Shown: positions 1-7,087, counted from the stretch's first letter. The stretch: 7,304 bases of DNA from an uncultured Flavobacteriaceae bacterium (GCA_945788155.1 CALZKX010000260.1:1-7304), one strand, 5' to 3'. Notes: a model not told the origin generated them from the letters alone. Numbers and translations are program-made.

Positions 1-2869
1 AAAGAATATAACCTTGTATGGGTTTTAATCCACTATTTTCTAATGTTACAACATAGTAGTATGTTCCATTTGGTAATATTTCGGCTGCACCAACACCTCC
101 AGATGTGCCTGTCCAACTATTATTATAATTTATTGATTCAAACACTTTTGTTCCCCAGCGATTAAATATTTTCACTTTTACAATAATATCACAATCGTAA
201 CTACCAATTTTATTTGGATTTATTACATAGGCCACATCAAATGTTTGATTTTTTAAATCGCCATTTGGTGTTACCAATTTTGAAATATCCACATCAAAAG
301 TAGATCTAATACATTTATTGGTTTCTTCACATTCGCCTCCAATATTTGCGATTATTTCAATGACTTCGACACATTGGTTATTATTCATTATATAATTAAA
401 TGTGTAAGTGCCTTCATTTAAGATGGATGGGTCCAGAATCATGTTATTTAGTAGGTTAATATTGGTATTTTCCCAATAACCATTGCTTCCTGAGGGAACA
501 TAATTATTTAAATCTACTAGGTTGTCATTTGCGCATAAATTCAATTCTGTTGAAGCGGTAGATTTTACGGTTTCCATATGAATAACTTGATTGTATGTGC
601 TCATGTTTGTGCAATCATCGTAAACTTCCCAAGTTCTCACTATATCAAAATTATTAAAATCAATCTCAATAATTTGCTCATAAAAGATGATTTCTGGGTT
701 TGAAGAGCAATTGTCGGTAAATACTAGATTTGGAGGATCTGGAGGTAATTCGCATGAAATGGATAATTCAATATCATAAGTATTAATTAGTGTTGGTGCT
801 GTTGTATCCTCAAAGTTTATGGTTTGGCTTGCTATGGTTGTATTTCCACATTCATCAACTGCAGTCCACGTTCGTGTTATAGAGTAATCACCAGAGCAAG
901 CTCTAGGAGTAGTACTATCGTTAAAAGTAAGAGTGATTGAATTGCTGCAGCTATTTAAAAAAGTTGCTTGTGCAAAGTTTGGTGTATCCGAACACTCCAA
1001 AGTAGCATCATTTGGTAAAACATCAAAAACTGGACCTGAAGTATTTATTATGGATATTACTTGTACATAATCTGCAATGGTTCTTCCACAAGCATCTGTA
1101 AATGTCCAAGTATTGGTATAGGTTCCTGGATCTCCACAACCATTGCCAGGAACAAATGGTCCACTGGTTTTTGTTAAATTAAAGTTACATTTATCTGTAG
1201 TTGGAAACAAACTTTGTGCATTGGACAGCTCATTAATATTATCGCAGTCTACAGTTCTATCTAAATCTTCTGGTGGATTTGCCCAAATAGCAGCATCTGG
1301 CTGAGTTATTGTTATGGGCAATACGTTTCCTAAATGGCATACATCAAGATTACTTGAACTTAAAGTTGTTTGTGGTGCAGGATTATTTATACCATTATAT
1401 GTTGCGGTTATTTGTAATTCAAAATTTAAATCACAGCTTTGCTCAAGAAAGTAGCATTCATCCTTTATTTGTACGTCAAATTGTATTGCTATTTCTGGGT
1501 CACCAATGTCCACTAATCCATCTTCAACAAAAAATTGAAGCAGCCTTGTATTTATATCATAAGCATACGTTACTCCATTTGGTAAATTATTAGCCGATAT
1601 AAATTCTAGGTTATTTGGAAGTGTGGTGTAAAGAACCACGTTTATGGCATCATCATTTCCTGTATTAGAGAAATTAAAATCGAAAGTAACATTATCATCA
1701 GCTTGAACTAGATTATTTTGAGCATCACTATCTAACCGGATAGGGTATAAGCTTGGAGCCCAAACATCAACAGATAAACCAAGAAAATAAAGACCGTAAG
1801 TTTCTTGATCTGAGGTTAATCTTATCGTTGCCGATGTTTGATTGTTGCCTATAATGCTATTATTGGTATTGTCAAGATTAAATACAGCTGCATCAAACCC
1901 AAGCGTGTTTGTGCTAGCAGGTATTCTATCCAAGAAATCATTATTATCGATTGTTATTCTACTATTAAAAAAATTATCAGAATTTCTTAATGGCGTATTT
2001 AAATCAATAAAGTTATTAGAAGTATCTAAAATTTGTAATTTATCTCCATCTAGAGCTCTATCACCTTCTAGCGAGCCGATGGCAATTCTAGTGTTTACTG
2101 GACCATTGGGAGTGGTTTGAAAACCATTGAAATTTACATCGAAATTGTTATTGCTATTTGTAACATGCGCATAACCATCAAAAATACTAATGTTTTTCAT
2201 GTTTAAATCTGGGCTACTATAAACATAAATTATTTGCCACCCTCCCGAAGTTCCAGCATTACCTCCAGGTTGGTGCTCCATTAATCCACCAATTTTACCT
2301 TCAACATTTGCAACTTGGTATGTTCCGTATGGTGAACTTAAATTTAGAACTTCGTTGGTAATTTCTTTGACGCATACATAAGGATCGTTACTAAAATGAA
2401 CATCGCGACCTCTATAGATTACTTCGTCTGCAGAGTATGTAGTATAGTTAGTTTCTCCAGGAAGCATTAACTTAACATCATTGAAGTTCCAATTGGGCTG
2501 ATTGTCGTTTCCGTTAGTTTCCTTATCTGCTGCTGCCCAATATAAATAGACTTTTCTTAAGGTTATACAATTTAAATTAGGATCCGGATTATTAAAGTTA
2601 GCACTACTAGAGTTAAATGTATTATTATCATTATCTATATCAACATATACATTGTCTGAAAAATCATGATTATCATCTATTCCATTGTAATTACTTATGG
2701 GGTTTCTAGAAATCATATTATTAGCGATAATAGTAATATCACCTCTTATAGATTCAGTATATCTTGAAGTAAATGGATCAAGTACTTGTGCATCAACATC
2801 TATACTTTGAATTAAAATAAAACCCAATATGATTATTGCCAAGTGGTTGTATTGAGTAATTTTTTTCAT
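1..2869 (-). CDS. Large secreted surface protein with T9SS type B (gliding-motility-associated) C-terminal domain, partial at the left edge
   Basis: Seen: one open frame from the ATG at 2869-2867 to the left edge, 956 codons without a stop. I read the frame at intervals along its length and found no frameshift. Residues 1-28 form a Sec signal peptide: Lys-Lys, a hydrophobic core (LAIIILGFILIQ), then DVDAQ, with no lipobox Cys. Residues 29 to about 370 are an Asn/Asp-rich beta-type region containing KVYLYWAAADK near residue 110. Residues about 372-492 resemble a DUF11-like domain (NVTFDFNFSNTGNDDAINVV). From about 529 to 765 there are three Cys-containing HYR/Ig-like modules (for example TWTAVDECGNTT, then DTTAPT), followed by another module to about 849. 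From about 850 comes the C-terminal domain with VTPNGD, VKIFNRWGTKVFES near 898, then LPNGTYYYVV and GYIL at the edge. Known: this C-terminal family directs type IX secretion and surface attachment in gliding flavobacteria. Inference: an adhesin or structural surface protein; ligand unknown. Only a few residues and the stop should be missing. Confidence 0.93.
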   Translation of the reverse strand, partial: MKKITQYNHLAIIILGFILIQSIDVDAQVLDPFTSRYTESIRGDITIIANNMISRNPISNYNGIDDNHDFSDNVYVDIDNDNNTFNSSSANFNNPDPNLNCITLRKVYLYWAAADKETNGNDNQPNWNFNDVKLMLPGETNYTTYSADEVIYRGRDVHFSNDPYVCVKEITNEVLNLSSPYGTYQVANVEGKIGGLMEHQPGGNAGTSGGWQIIYVYSSPDLNMKNISIFDGYAHVTNSNNNFDVNFNGFQTTPNGPVNTRIAIGSLEGDRALDGDKLQILDTSNNFIDLNTPLRNSDNFFNSRITIDNNDFLDRIPASTNTLGFDAAVFNLDNTNNSIIGNNQTSATIRLTSDQETYGLYFLGLSVDVWAPSLYPIRLDSDAQNNLVQADDNVTFDFNFSNTGNDDAINVVLYTTLPNNLEFISANNLPNGVTYAYDINTRLLQFFVEDGLVDIGDPEIAIQFDVQIKDECYFLEQSCDLNFELQITATYNGINNPAPQTTLSSSNLDVCHLGNVLPITITQPDAAIWANPPEDLDRTVDCDNINELSNAQSLFPTTDKCNFNLTKTSGPFVPGNGCGDPGTYTNTWTFTDACGRTIADYVQVISIINTSGPVFDVLPNDATLECSDTPNFAQATFLNSCSNSITLTFNDSTTPRACSGDYSITRTWTAVDECGNTTIASQTINFEDTTAPTLINTYDIELSISCELPPDPPNLVFTDNCSSNPEIIFYEQIIEIDFNNFDIVRTWEVYDDCTNMSTYNQVIHMETVKSTASTELNLCANDNLVDLNNYVPSGSNGYWENTNINLLNNMILDPSILNEGTYTFNYIMNNNQCVEVIEIIANIGGECEETNKCIRSTFDVDISKLVTPNGDLKNQTFDVAYVINPNKIGSYDCDIIVKVKIFNRWGTKVFESINYNNSWTGTSGGVGAAEILPNGTYYYVVTLENSGLKPIQGYIL

Positions 2870-3204
2870 AAATAAATGGTTAGCTAATAAGCCACCCTAA
2901 CTATCTATTAATCATTATTGAAATAGCCCTCAACAACATATTTCTTATGTATTTATGCGTAATTTTTTACCATATATAAAAAGAGATAGCATGTAGGTTT
3001 AGCTTTCATAGAGTTAAAAAATAGATTTGGATCAATTCTTTTACTAAGGCCAAGATACATATAATTCCACAAAGAGGATAATTTATTCGACGAAACGTAT
3101 TTATAAGTAATAAAAAGACTACAATTAATACAAAATATTAATTTCTTTAAGTAATTAGATTGCTTATTTTTGAAGAACAAATACTATTAGGAAAAAAATA
3201 TTGT
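2870..3204. other. Divergent intergenic region between the surface-protein gene and ppx
   Basis: This AT-rich spacer of about 335 bp should hold the promoters of both flanking genes. On the plus strand two TAnnTTTG matches are visible, TAGATTTG at 3022-3029 and TATTTTTG at 3165-3172; the second lies closer to the ppx start. No clean TAnnTTTG match was found on the minus strand for the surface-protein gene, so its promoter is unassigned. The 8-bp palindrome TTAGCTAA lies at 2880-2887. A 75-codon minus-strand frame (3180 down to 2953, TAA stop) spans much of the region but has only a TTG start and no recognisable family. I see no tRNA, terminator or repeat array here. Confidence 0.5.
3142..3172 (+). 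promoter_or_regulatory. Candidate Bacteroidota-type promoter for ppx
   Basis: TATTTTTG at 3165-3172 matches the TAnnTTTG -7 element of the Bacteroidota primary sigma factor exactly. The -33 partner is weak: TTTC at 3142-3145 lies about 20 bp upstream instead of TTTG. Transcription would start near 3179, about 26 nt before the ATG at 3205. That would exclude the in-frame TTG at 3160 as a start. The motif is short and expected fairly often in AT-rich DNA, so this is a suggestion only. Confidence 0.4.
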
Positions 3205-4110
3205 ATGCTATCAATTAAGAAGTATGGTGCGATAGATATTGGTTCAAATGCTGTTAGGCTATTAATAGCAATAATAATTGAAGAAGATGGGAAACCAGTG
3301 CGTTTTAAAAAGAGTTCTTTGGTAAGAGTGCCAATTCGTTTAGGAGCCGATGTGTTTATTCATAATACAATTTCAAATGAAAATAAGAAACGGTTAAAAG
3401 ATACTATGATGGCGTTTAAATTACTTATGAAATCTCATAAAGTAGAACTTTATAAAGCATGTGCTACATCGGCAATGCGGGAAGCTAATAACGGTGTTGA
3501 AATAGCGAATGAAATATTTGAGCAATCTAAAATCCAAATAGATATTATTGATGGAGATGAGGAAGCAGCAATCATTGCTGAAACAGATTTGCACGAATAT
3601 ATAAATAATGATAGAAATTACGTTTATGTTGACGTTGGAGGAGGAAGCACCGAATTTTCAATAATCCACAATGGTAAAAAAGTCACTTCAAAATCGTTTA
3701 GAATTGGAACAGTAAGGCTTTTAAATGATTCTGTTAAACGCGAAACTTGGTTAGAACTGGAATCGTGGATAAAAACAAATACTGAAAAATATGATAAAGT
3801 TGATGTGATAGGTTCTGGAGGAAATATTAACAAAATCTTCAAAATTTCAGGTAAGGCAATTGGTAAACCTCTCACATATTTTTATTTAAGTACTTATTAC
3901 CAGACATTAAAATCATATTCGTATGAAGAGCGTATTACAGAATTAGATTTAAACCAAGATAGGGCAGATGTTATTATCCCTGCCATGCAAATATACCTTT
4001 CGGCCATGAAATGGAGCAAGGCCAAGCATATTTATGTACCAAAAATTGGGCTGTCTGATGGGATTATTAAAAGCTTGTATTACGAAACAATATCAAGTAA
4101 AACCATTTAG
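3205..4110 (+). CDS. ppx: Exopolyphosphatase, Ppx/GppA family, short form
   Basis: The product is 301 residues of the ASKHA-fold Ppx/GppA family, which removes terminal phosphate from polyphosphate or hydrolyses pppGpp in the cytoplasm. Seen: phosphate-1 motif YGAIDIGSNAVRLLI at residues 7-21; CATSAMREANN at 86-96; an acidic DGDEEA near 116-121, matching the catalytic Glu region; phosphate-2 motif VDVGGGSTEFSII at 142-154; VIGSGGNINKI at 211-221; and the family-typical ending GLSDGII. The length fits one catalytic unit of two ASKHA subdomains, without the C-terminal HD-like domain of the E. coli enzyme of about 510 residues. The ATG at 3205 is preferred because the motifs begin at residue 7 and a candidate promoter sits just upstream; an in-frame TTG at 3160 would add 15 residues unlike the family. 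Its 3' end overlaps convergent miaE by 4 bp. Polyphosphate versus pppGpp preference cannot be decided here; no ppk gene is in the window. Confidence 0.93.
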   Translation: MLSIKKYGAIDIGSNAVRLLIAIIIEEDGKPVRFKKSSLVRVPIRLGADVFIHNTISNENKKRLKDTMMAFKLLMKSHKVELYKACATSAMREANNGVEIANEIFEQSKIQIDIIDGDEEAAIIAETDLHEYINNDRNYVYVDVGGGSTEFSIIHNGKKVTSKSFRIGTVRLLNDSVKRETWLELESWIKTNTEKYDKVDVIGSGGNINKIFKISGKAIGKPLTYFYLSTYYQTLKSYSYEERITELDLNQDRADVIIPAMQIYLSAMKWSKAKHIYVPKIGLSDGIIKSLYYETISSKTI

Positions 4111-4688
4111 CCGTGAACCGTTTCTTTATATCCTAGGTTGTTCATGATTTCAGCTTCAAATTGCAGTAAATCTTGCCATTTCTTATCTACTTCTTTCCTA
4201 TCGCCATATTGTCGTGCAAACCCTAAAAACATGGTATAATGATTGGCCTCACTTATCATTAATTTCTTATAGAATGACGCTAGTTTTTTGTCTTGCAGTT
4301 CTTGAGACAACAACCTAAAACGCTCACAACTTCTTGCTTCTATTAAAGCTGCATATAATAAGCGATGTACTAACTGTGTGGTCCTACTGCCTCCTTTTGG
4401 GAAAAATTTTAGGAGTTGTACAACATAGTCATCTTTTCTGTCCCTACCCAAAGTGTAACCACGTTCTAAAATAATATCGTGCACCATTTTAAAATGGCTC
4501 ATTTCTTCTTGAACCAATTCAATCATCTCTTGAACCAATGCAGTATACTCTGGAAAGCTTACAATTAATGAAATGGCTGTGCTGGTAGCTTTTTGCTCAC
4601 AAAACGCATGGTCTGTAAGGATTTCCTCGATATTTTTTTCTACTATATTTACCCAACGAGGATCTGTTGGAAGTTTTAATCCTAACAT
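4107..4688 (-). CDS. miaE: tRNA-(ms2io6A)-hydroxylase, MiaE-like diiron enzyme
   Basis: The product is 193 residues, a normal MiaE length. Known: MiaE is a ferritin-like, non-haem diiron monooxygenase that hydroxylates the isopentenyl side chain of ms2i6A at tRNA position 37, after MiaA and MiaB. Seen: a helical protein with the expected Glu/His ligands, namely HAFCEQKA (Glu31), EEMSHF giving ExxH at Glu62/His65, LIEARSCERF (Glu117, Glu122) and SEANHYTMF giving ExxH at Glu147/His150. The motif order and the start MLGLKLPTDPRWV fit the family. It is the last gene of the dnaX run, beginning 10 nt after the lipoprotein stop with no Shine-Dalgarno sequence, so it is probably co-transcribed. Its TAA at 4109-4107 overlaps the ppx TAG on the other strand, leaving no room for a separate terminator. 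miaA and miaB are not in the window. Confidence 0.93.
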   Translation of the reverse strand: MLGLKLPTDPRWVNIVEKNIEEILTDHAFCEQKATSTAISLIVSFPEYTALVQEMIELVQEEMSHFKMVHDIILERGYTLGRDRKDDYVVQLLKFFPKGGSRTTQLVHRLLYAALIEARSCERFRLLSQELQDKKLASFYKKLMISEANHYTMFLGFARQYGDRKEVDKKWQDLLQFEAEIMNNLGYKETVHG

Positions 4689-4698
4689 AATTATTAGA

Positions 4699-5256
4699 TT
4701 ATGAAGTTTCTATAAGTTTTATTGTTTTTTCTCCGGAATTGTTGAAATGGATACTATACATTTTATACTTGTCGGTTTCTGGTATTAGAAATGAGCAATA
4801 CAGCTTATAATTGTTATCAGAACTTTGAAACGCATCTAACCAAACATATTGTAAAATTGCATTTTTCCAAAAGCTTTGCTCATTTGTTATAAAATGATCC
4901 TTATTAAGAATACCTAAAAATAAAAGCTTATCGTTTTTAAAGACTTTTATTTCAGACTCAAACTCTCTGTAATGAGTTTTAATATTTTGGTTGTGCTTAT
5001 TATTTTTATTTAATACGATTACAGATTTATTAGGTGATGAGTAATAGGAAACCTGGACATTTGTTTTGGTGTCAAGTAACGTATCTGTAACACTTCTAAT
5101 ATGATTCTCTGGAACAAACTTGATGATTTCCAAATCTGCAACAGATAATGGGTTATTTAAAAGGCGTTCTTTGTTGGTTTCTAAAGCCCGATCTCTACCA
5201 TTGCAAGATAACATGGAAAAAACCAATAAGAAAAAAAAGATAGAGTAGTACCTCAT
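4699..5256 (-). CDS. Small hypothetical lipoprotein, translationally coupled to dnaX
   Basis: The product is 185 residues. Seen: a short charged start (MRYY), a hydrophobic stretch (SIFFFLLVFSMLS) and Cys18, reading as a signal peptidase II signal with lipobox MLSC, so it is probably a lipid-anchored periplasmic or outer-membrane protein. CNGRDR follows the Cys and is not an obvious flavobacterial lipoprotein-export signal, so surface exposure is uncertain. The rest looks like a small beta-rich domain: polar, Lys/Asn-rich, with aromatic clusters (QSFWKNAILQYVWLDAF near 125-141, then YKLYCSFLIP) and no catalytic motif. It loosely resembles the DUF4738-type lipoproteins of Bacteroidota; that is an impression from memory, not a search result. 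Its ATG overlaps the dnaX stop by one base (TAATG), suggesting translational coupling, and miaE follows after 10 nt. The function is unknown, and the operon position does not by itself imply a replication role. Confidence 0.85.
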   Translation of the reverse strand: MRYYSIFFFLLVFSMLSCNGRDRALETNKERLLNNPLSVADLEIIKFVPENHIRSVTDTLLDTKTNVQVSYYSSPNKSVIVLNKNNKHNQNIKTHYREFESEIKVFKNDKLLFLGILNKDHFITNEQSFWKNAILQYVWLDAFQSSDNNYKLYCSFLIPETDKYKMYSIHFNNSGEKTIKLIETS

Positions 5257-7022
5257 TATATATCTAAATCAAAAGTTTTGCGCAATAAATCAATATTTGG
5301 GTTCTTTTCCTTCAACTTTTCATATTTTTCAATAGGAGTATAAGCATATTGCTTTTCCAATTCTTCGTTAACAGTAATATCTAAAGTTACCGAAAAGTTG
5401 TTTAGCTTTTTTCTTATGTAGGCAAGCAAATCATATTGTTGTCGCTCAACTTCAACTTTATTTGTCGAATTTGGGAATACCATATTTATCACGGTTTCTG
5501 ATGAGAGTTTTGGTGTATCGATGCGTAAAATGGAAGCTAAATTATACTTACCTTTTTTTTCAAGACCAATAACAAATTCTTCCCAGGCTGCTTGCATGTT
5601 ACTTTCAGAAAAACTATCGGTTGGAAGGTTTTCTTCATCAATAACCACTTCCATTTGCTTAATAAGGTGTTCCTTTTTCTTTTTTATACTGCTTAGTGAA
5701 AGTCCAGATGTTGTTTTTGATTGCCTATTTAAAATTATTTTCGGTCTTTTTTTAGATAGTTTTTGAGCCACGTCATTTTCAATTGATTCTACTTTTATGT
5801 TTTCAGGTACTGGCTCGTTAATGACGGATGGTTTAAAAGGCTTAGGCATATTAGCTTGTAACTCCTTATTGGTATTGGGTTTTTTTACAGGAATAGGAGT
5901 AATGCCTTTATTTTTAAAGTAAGATGCAGGAATTATAAAATGGCTACTGCTGTTTTTTTTTTCTCCATCAAAAGTGATAGAGGCAAGTTGCATAAGGCAT
6001 AATTCCACCAGTAAACGCTGGTTTCTACTGGTTTTGTATTTAAGGTCACAATCATTTGCTAATGCAATACCTTGTAATAAAAATTCTTGAGATGTTGTTT
6101 TAGATTGTTTTAGGTACTTTGCTTTTGTTTGGTCACCAACTTCTAGTAAATTTATTGTTTGTGGTGTTTTACAAACTAAAAGGTCTCTAAAGTGTGATGC
6201 CAAACCTGCAATATAATGATGGCCATCGAAACCCTTTGAAATGGTATTATTGAATTGTAATAATAGTTCTGGGATATTATTGTCCAAAATGAGATCGGTA
6301 CTTTTAAAGTACGTTTCGTAATCTAAAACGTTTAGGTTTTCTGTAACTGCTTGTCTTGTTAAATGTTTACCAGAGAAGCTTACAACACGGTCAAAAATAG
6401 ATAGTGCATCGCGCATGGCTCCATCCGCCTTTTGAGCAATAATATGCAAAGCATCATCTTCGGCTTCAACATGTTGTTGTTCAGCAATGTGCTTCAAGTA
6501 ATTTTTCGCATCTTTAACTGTAATGCGTTTAAAATCAAATATTTGACAACGAGATAGAATGGTTGGAATAATTTTATGCTTTTCGGTTGTTGCAAGAATA
6601 AAAATGCAATGTTTTGGTGGTTCTTCAAGTGTTTTTAAAAAGGCATTAAAGGCAGATTGTGACAGCATGTGAACCTCGTCAATAATGTACACTTTGTATT
6701 TGCCCACTTGTGGTGGAATACGAACCTGATCGGTCAAACTTCTAATGTCATCAACCGAGTTGTTGGAAGCTGCATCCAGTTCAAAAATGTTAAAAGCAAA
6801 ATCTTCATCCTCTCTTTCGTTACCATCACTGTTTATCATTTTGGCTAAAATTCGTGCACATGTTGTTTTGCCAACACCACGAGGACCTGTAAATAAGAGT
6901 GCTTGTGCTAAATGATTGTTTTCAATAGCATTCAATAAAGTGTTTGTAATAGCCTGTTGCCCAACAACATCCTTAAAGGTTTGTGGCCTGTACTTTCTTG
7001 CTGATACTACAAAGTGTTCCAT
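5256..7022 (-). CDS. dnaX: DNA polymerase III subunit gamma/tau (clamp-loader ATPase)
   Basis: The product is 588 residues. DnaX is the AAA+ motor of the clamp loader that places the DnaN sliding clamp on primed DNA; the tau C-terminus tethers polymerase and helicase. Seen: start MEHFVVSARKYRP; Walker A GPRGVGKT at 46-53; Walker B VYIIDEVHML at 111-120; sensor 1 ILATTEKHK near 142-150; SRC with the arginine finger at Arg158; sensor 2 GAMRDALS at 201-208; domain III to about 350; a Pro/Lys/Asn-rich linker at about 355-475; and a C-terminal domain from about 476 (AAWEEFVIGLEKKGKYNLAS). The four-Cys zinc module usually found after Walker A is missing: only Cys55 remains before ELDAAS at 81. A slippery A AAA AAG lies at codons 446-448 (separate entry). 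It leads the probable operon with the lipoprotein and miaE, and is divergent from rnpB. The start is supported by the family-typical N-terminus. Confidence 0.97.
   Translation of the reverse strand: MEHFVVSARKYRPQTFKDVVGQQAITNTLLNAIENNHLAQALLFTGPRGVGKTTCARILAKMINSDGNEREDEDFAFNIFELDAASNNSVDDIRSLTDQVRIPPQVGKYKVYIIDEVHMLSQSAFNAFLKTLEEPPKHCIFILATTEKHKIIPTILSRCQIFDFKRITVKDAKNYLKHIAEQQHVEAEDDALHIIAQKADGAMRDALSIFDRVVSFSGKHLTRQAVTENLNVLDYETYFKSTDLILDNNIPELLLQFNNTISKGFDGHHYIAGLASHFRDLLVCKTPQTINLLEVGDQTKAKYLKQSKTTSQEFLLQGIALANDCDLKYKTSRNQRLLVELCLMQLASITFDGEKKNSSSHFIIPASYFKNKGITPIPVKKPNTNKELQANMPKPFKPSVINEPVPENIKVESIENDVAQKLSKKRPKIILNRQSKTTSGLSLSSIKKKKEHLIKQMEVVIDEENLPTDSFSESNMQAAWEEFVIGLEKKGKYNLASILRIDTPKLSSETVINMVFPNSTNKVEVERQQYDLLAYIRKKLNNFSVTLDITVNEELEKQYAYTPIEKYEKLKEKNPNIDLLRKTFDLDI
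5659..5685 (-). promoter_or_regulatory. Candidate programmed -1 ribosomal frameshift site in dnaX
   Basis: Read on the minus strand, the heptamer A AAA AAG occupies 5685-5679, in the zero-frame phase AT[A AAA AAG], the same heptamer and phase as the known E. coli dnaX slip site. After a -1 slip the frame reads GAA AAA GGA ACA CCT TAT TAA, with the stop at 5661-5659. The shorter product would end Lys448 then EKGTPY, 454 residues in total: the complete AAA+ and domain III region plus linker, without the polymerase-binding C-terminus. That is the layout of E. coli gamma. Stimulators look weak: only a 4-bp AAGG/CCTT stem 3 nt downstream and no clear upstream Shine-Dalgarno-like element. Six A residues are few for transcriptional slippage. 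Oligo-A runs and off-frame stops are common in AT-rich genes, so chance is possible. Confidence 0.45.
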
Positions 7023-7025
7023 TGT

Positions 7026-7046
7026 ATGCTGAATTTAATTCAGCAT
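7026..7046 (-). promoter_or_regulatory. Hairpin in the dnaX leader, directly upstream of the start codon
   Basis: ATGCTGAATT at 7026-7035 and AATTCAGCAT at 7037-7046 form a perfect 10-bp inverted repeat around one base. In dnaX RNA this folds as an 8-bp stem (AUGCUGAA with UUCAGCAU) and a 5-nt UUAAA loop. It ends 3 nt before the dnaX AUG, inside the ribosome footprint, so it could limit initiation. The 5' arm also begins with an in-frame AUG CUG AAU UAA, a possible three-codon upstream ORF. A regulatory role is inference; the inverted repeat itself is certain. On the plus strand the same repeat is followed by five T residues, but no plus-strand gene precedes it. Confidence 0.5.
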
Positions 7047-7072
7047 TTTTAAATACTGAACTTTAAGCTTAA

Positions 7073-7080
7073 CAAAGTTA
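7073..7080 (-). promoter_or_regulatory. Candidate -7 promoter element for dnaX
   Basis: The plus-strand sequence CAAAGTTA reads TAACTTTG on the minus strand, an exact TAnnTTTG match. Transcription would start near 7066, giving a leader of about 44 nt that contains the hairpin at 7046-7026. The expected -33 position falls in the palindromic repeat, where TCTG (7102-7099) rather than TTTG is found, so the -33 match is poor. Orientation and distance suit dnaX, but no other support is available. Confidence 0.45.
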
Positions 7081-7087
7081 AAAATTC

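Noticed and set aside
1309..2120. Plus-strand frames at 1309-1593 (94 codons) and 1842-2120 (92 codons)
   Set aside because: Both lie antisense inside the continuous surface-protein frame, have no family features, and read as low-complexity Leu/Ile/Ser translations of its complement.
3022..3029. TAGATTTG as the main ppx promoter
   Set aside because: It matches TAnnTTTG but would give a leader of about 170 nt and has no clear -33 partner; TATTTTTG at 3165-3172 is closer.
3160..3204. TTG start adding 15 residues to the N-terminus of Ppx
   Set aside because: The added residues are unlike the family, the conserved motif already begins at residue 7 from the ATG at 3205, and the best promoter candidate would start transcription downstream of this TTG.
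3624..3875. Minus-strand frame of 83 codons inside ppx
   Set aside because: It is antisense to the conserved phosphate-2 and VIGSGG regions of ppx and has no recognisable motif.
5673..5685. Poly-A run in dnaX as a sequencing frameshift or transcriptional slippage site
   Set aside because: The zero frame continues for another 140 codons of plausible tau C-terminal sequence, so there is no frame error, and six A residues are shorter than runs usually associated with polymerase slippage.
5521..5766. Plus-strand frame of 81 codons inside dnaX
   Set aside because: It is antisense to the low-complexity dnaX linker; its Phe/Ser/Ile-rich stretch is the complement of Lys codons.
7026..7050. Rho-independent terminator on the plus strand (hairpin followed by TTTTT)
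   Set aside because: The stem is AT-rich and no plus-strand gene ends before it; it is better read as the dnaX leader hairpin, though some antisense termination cannot be excluded.
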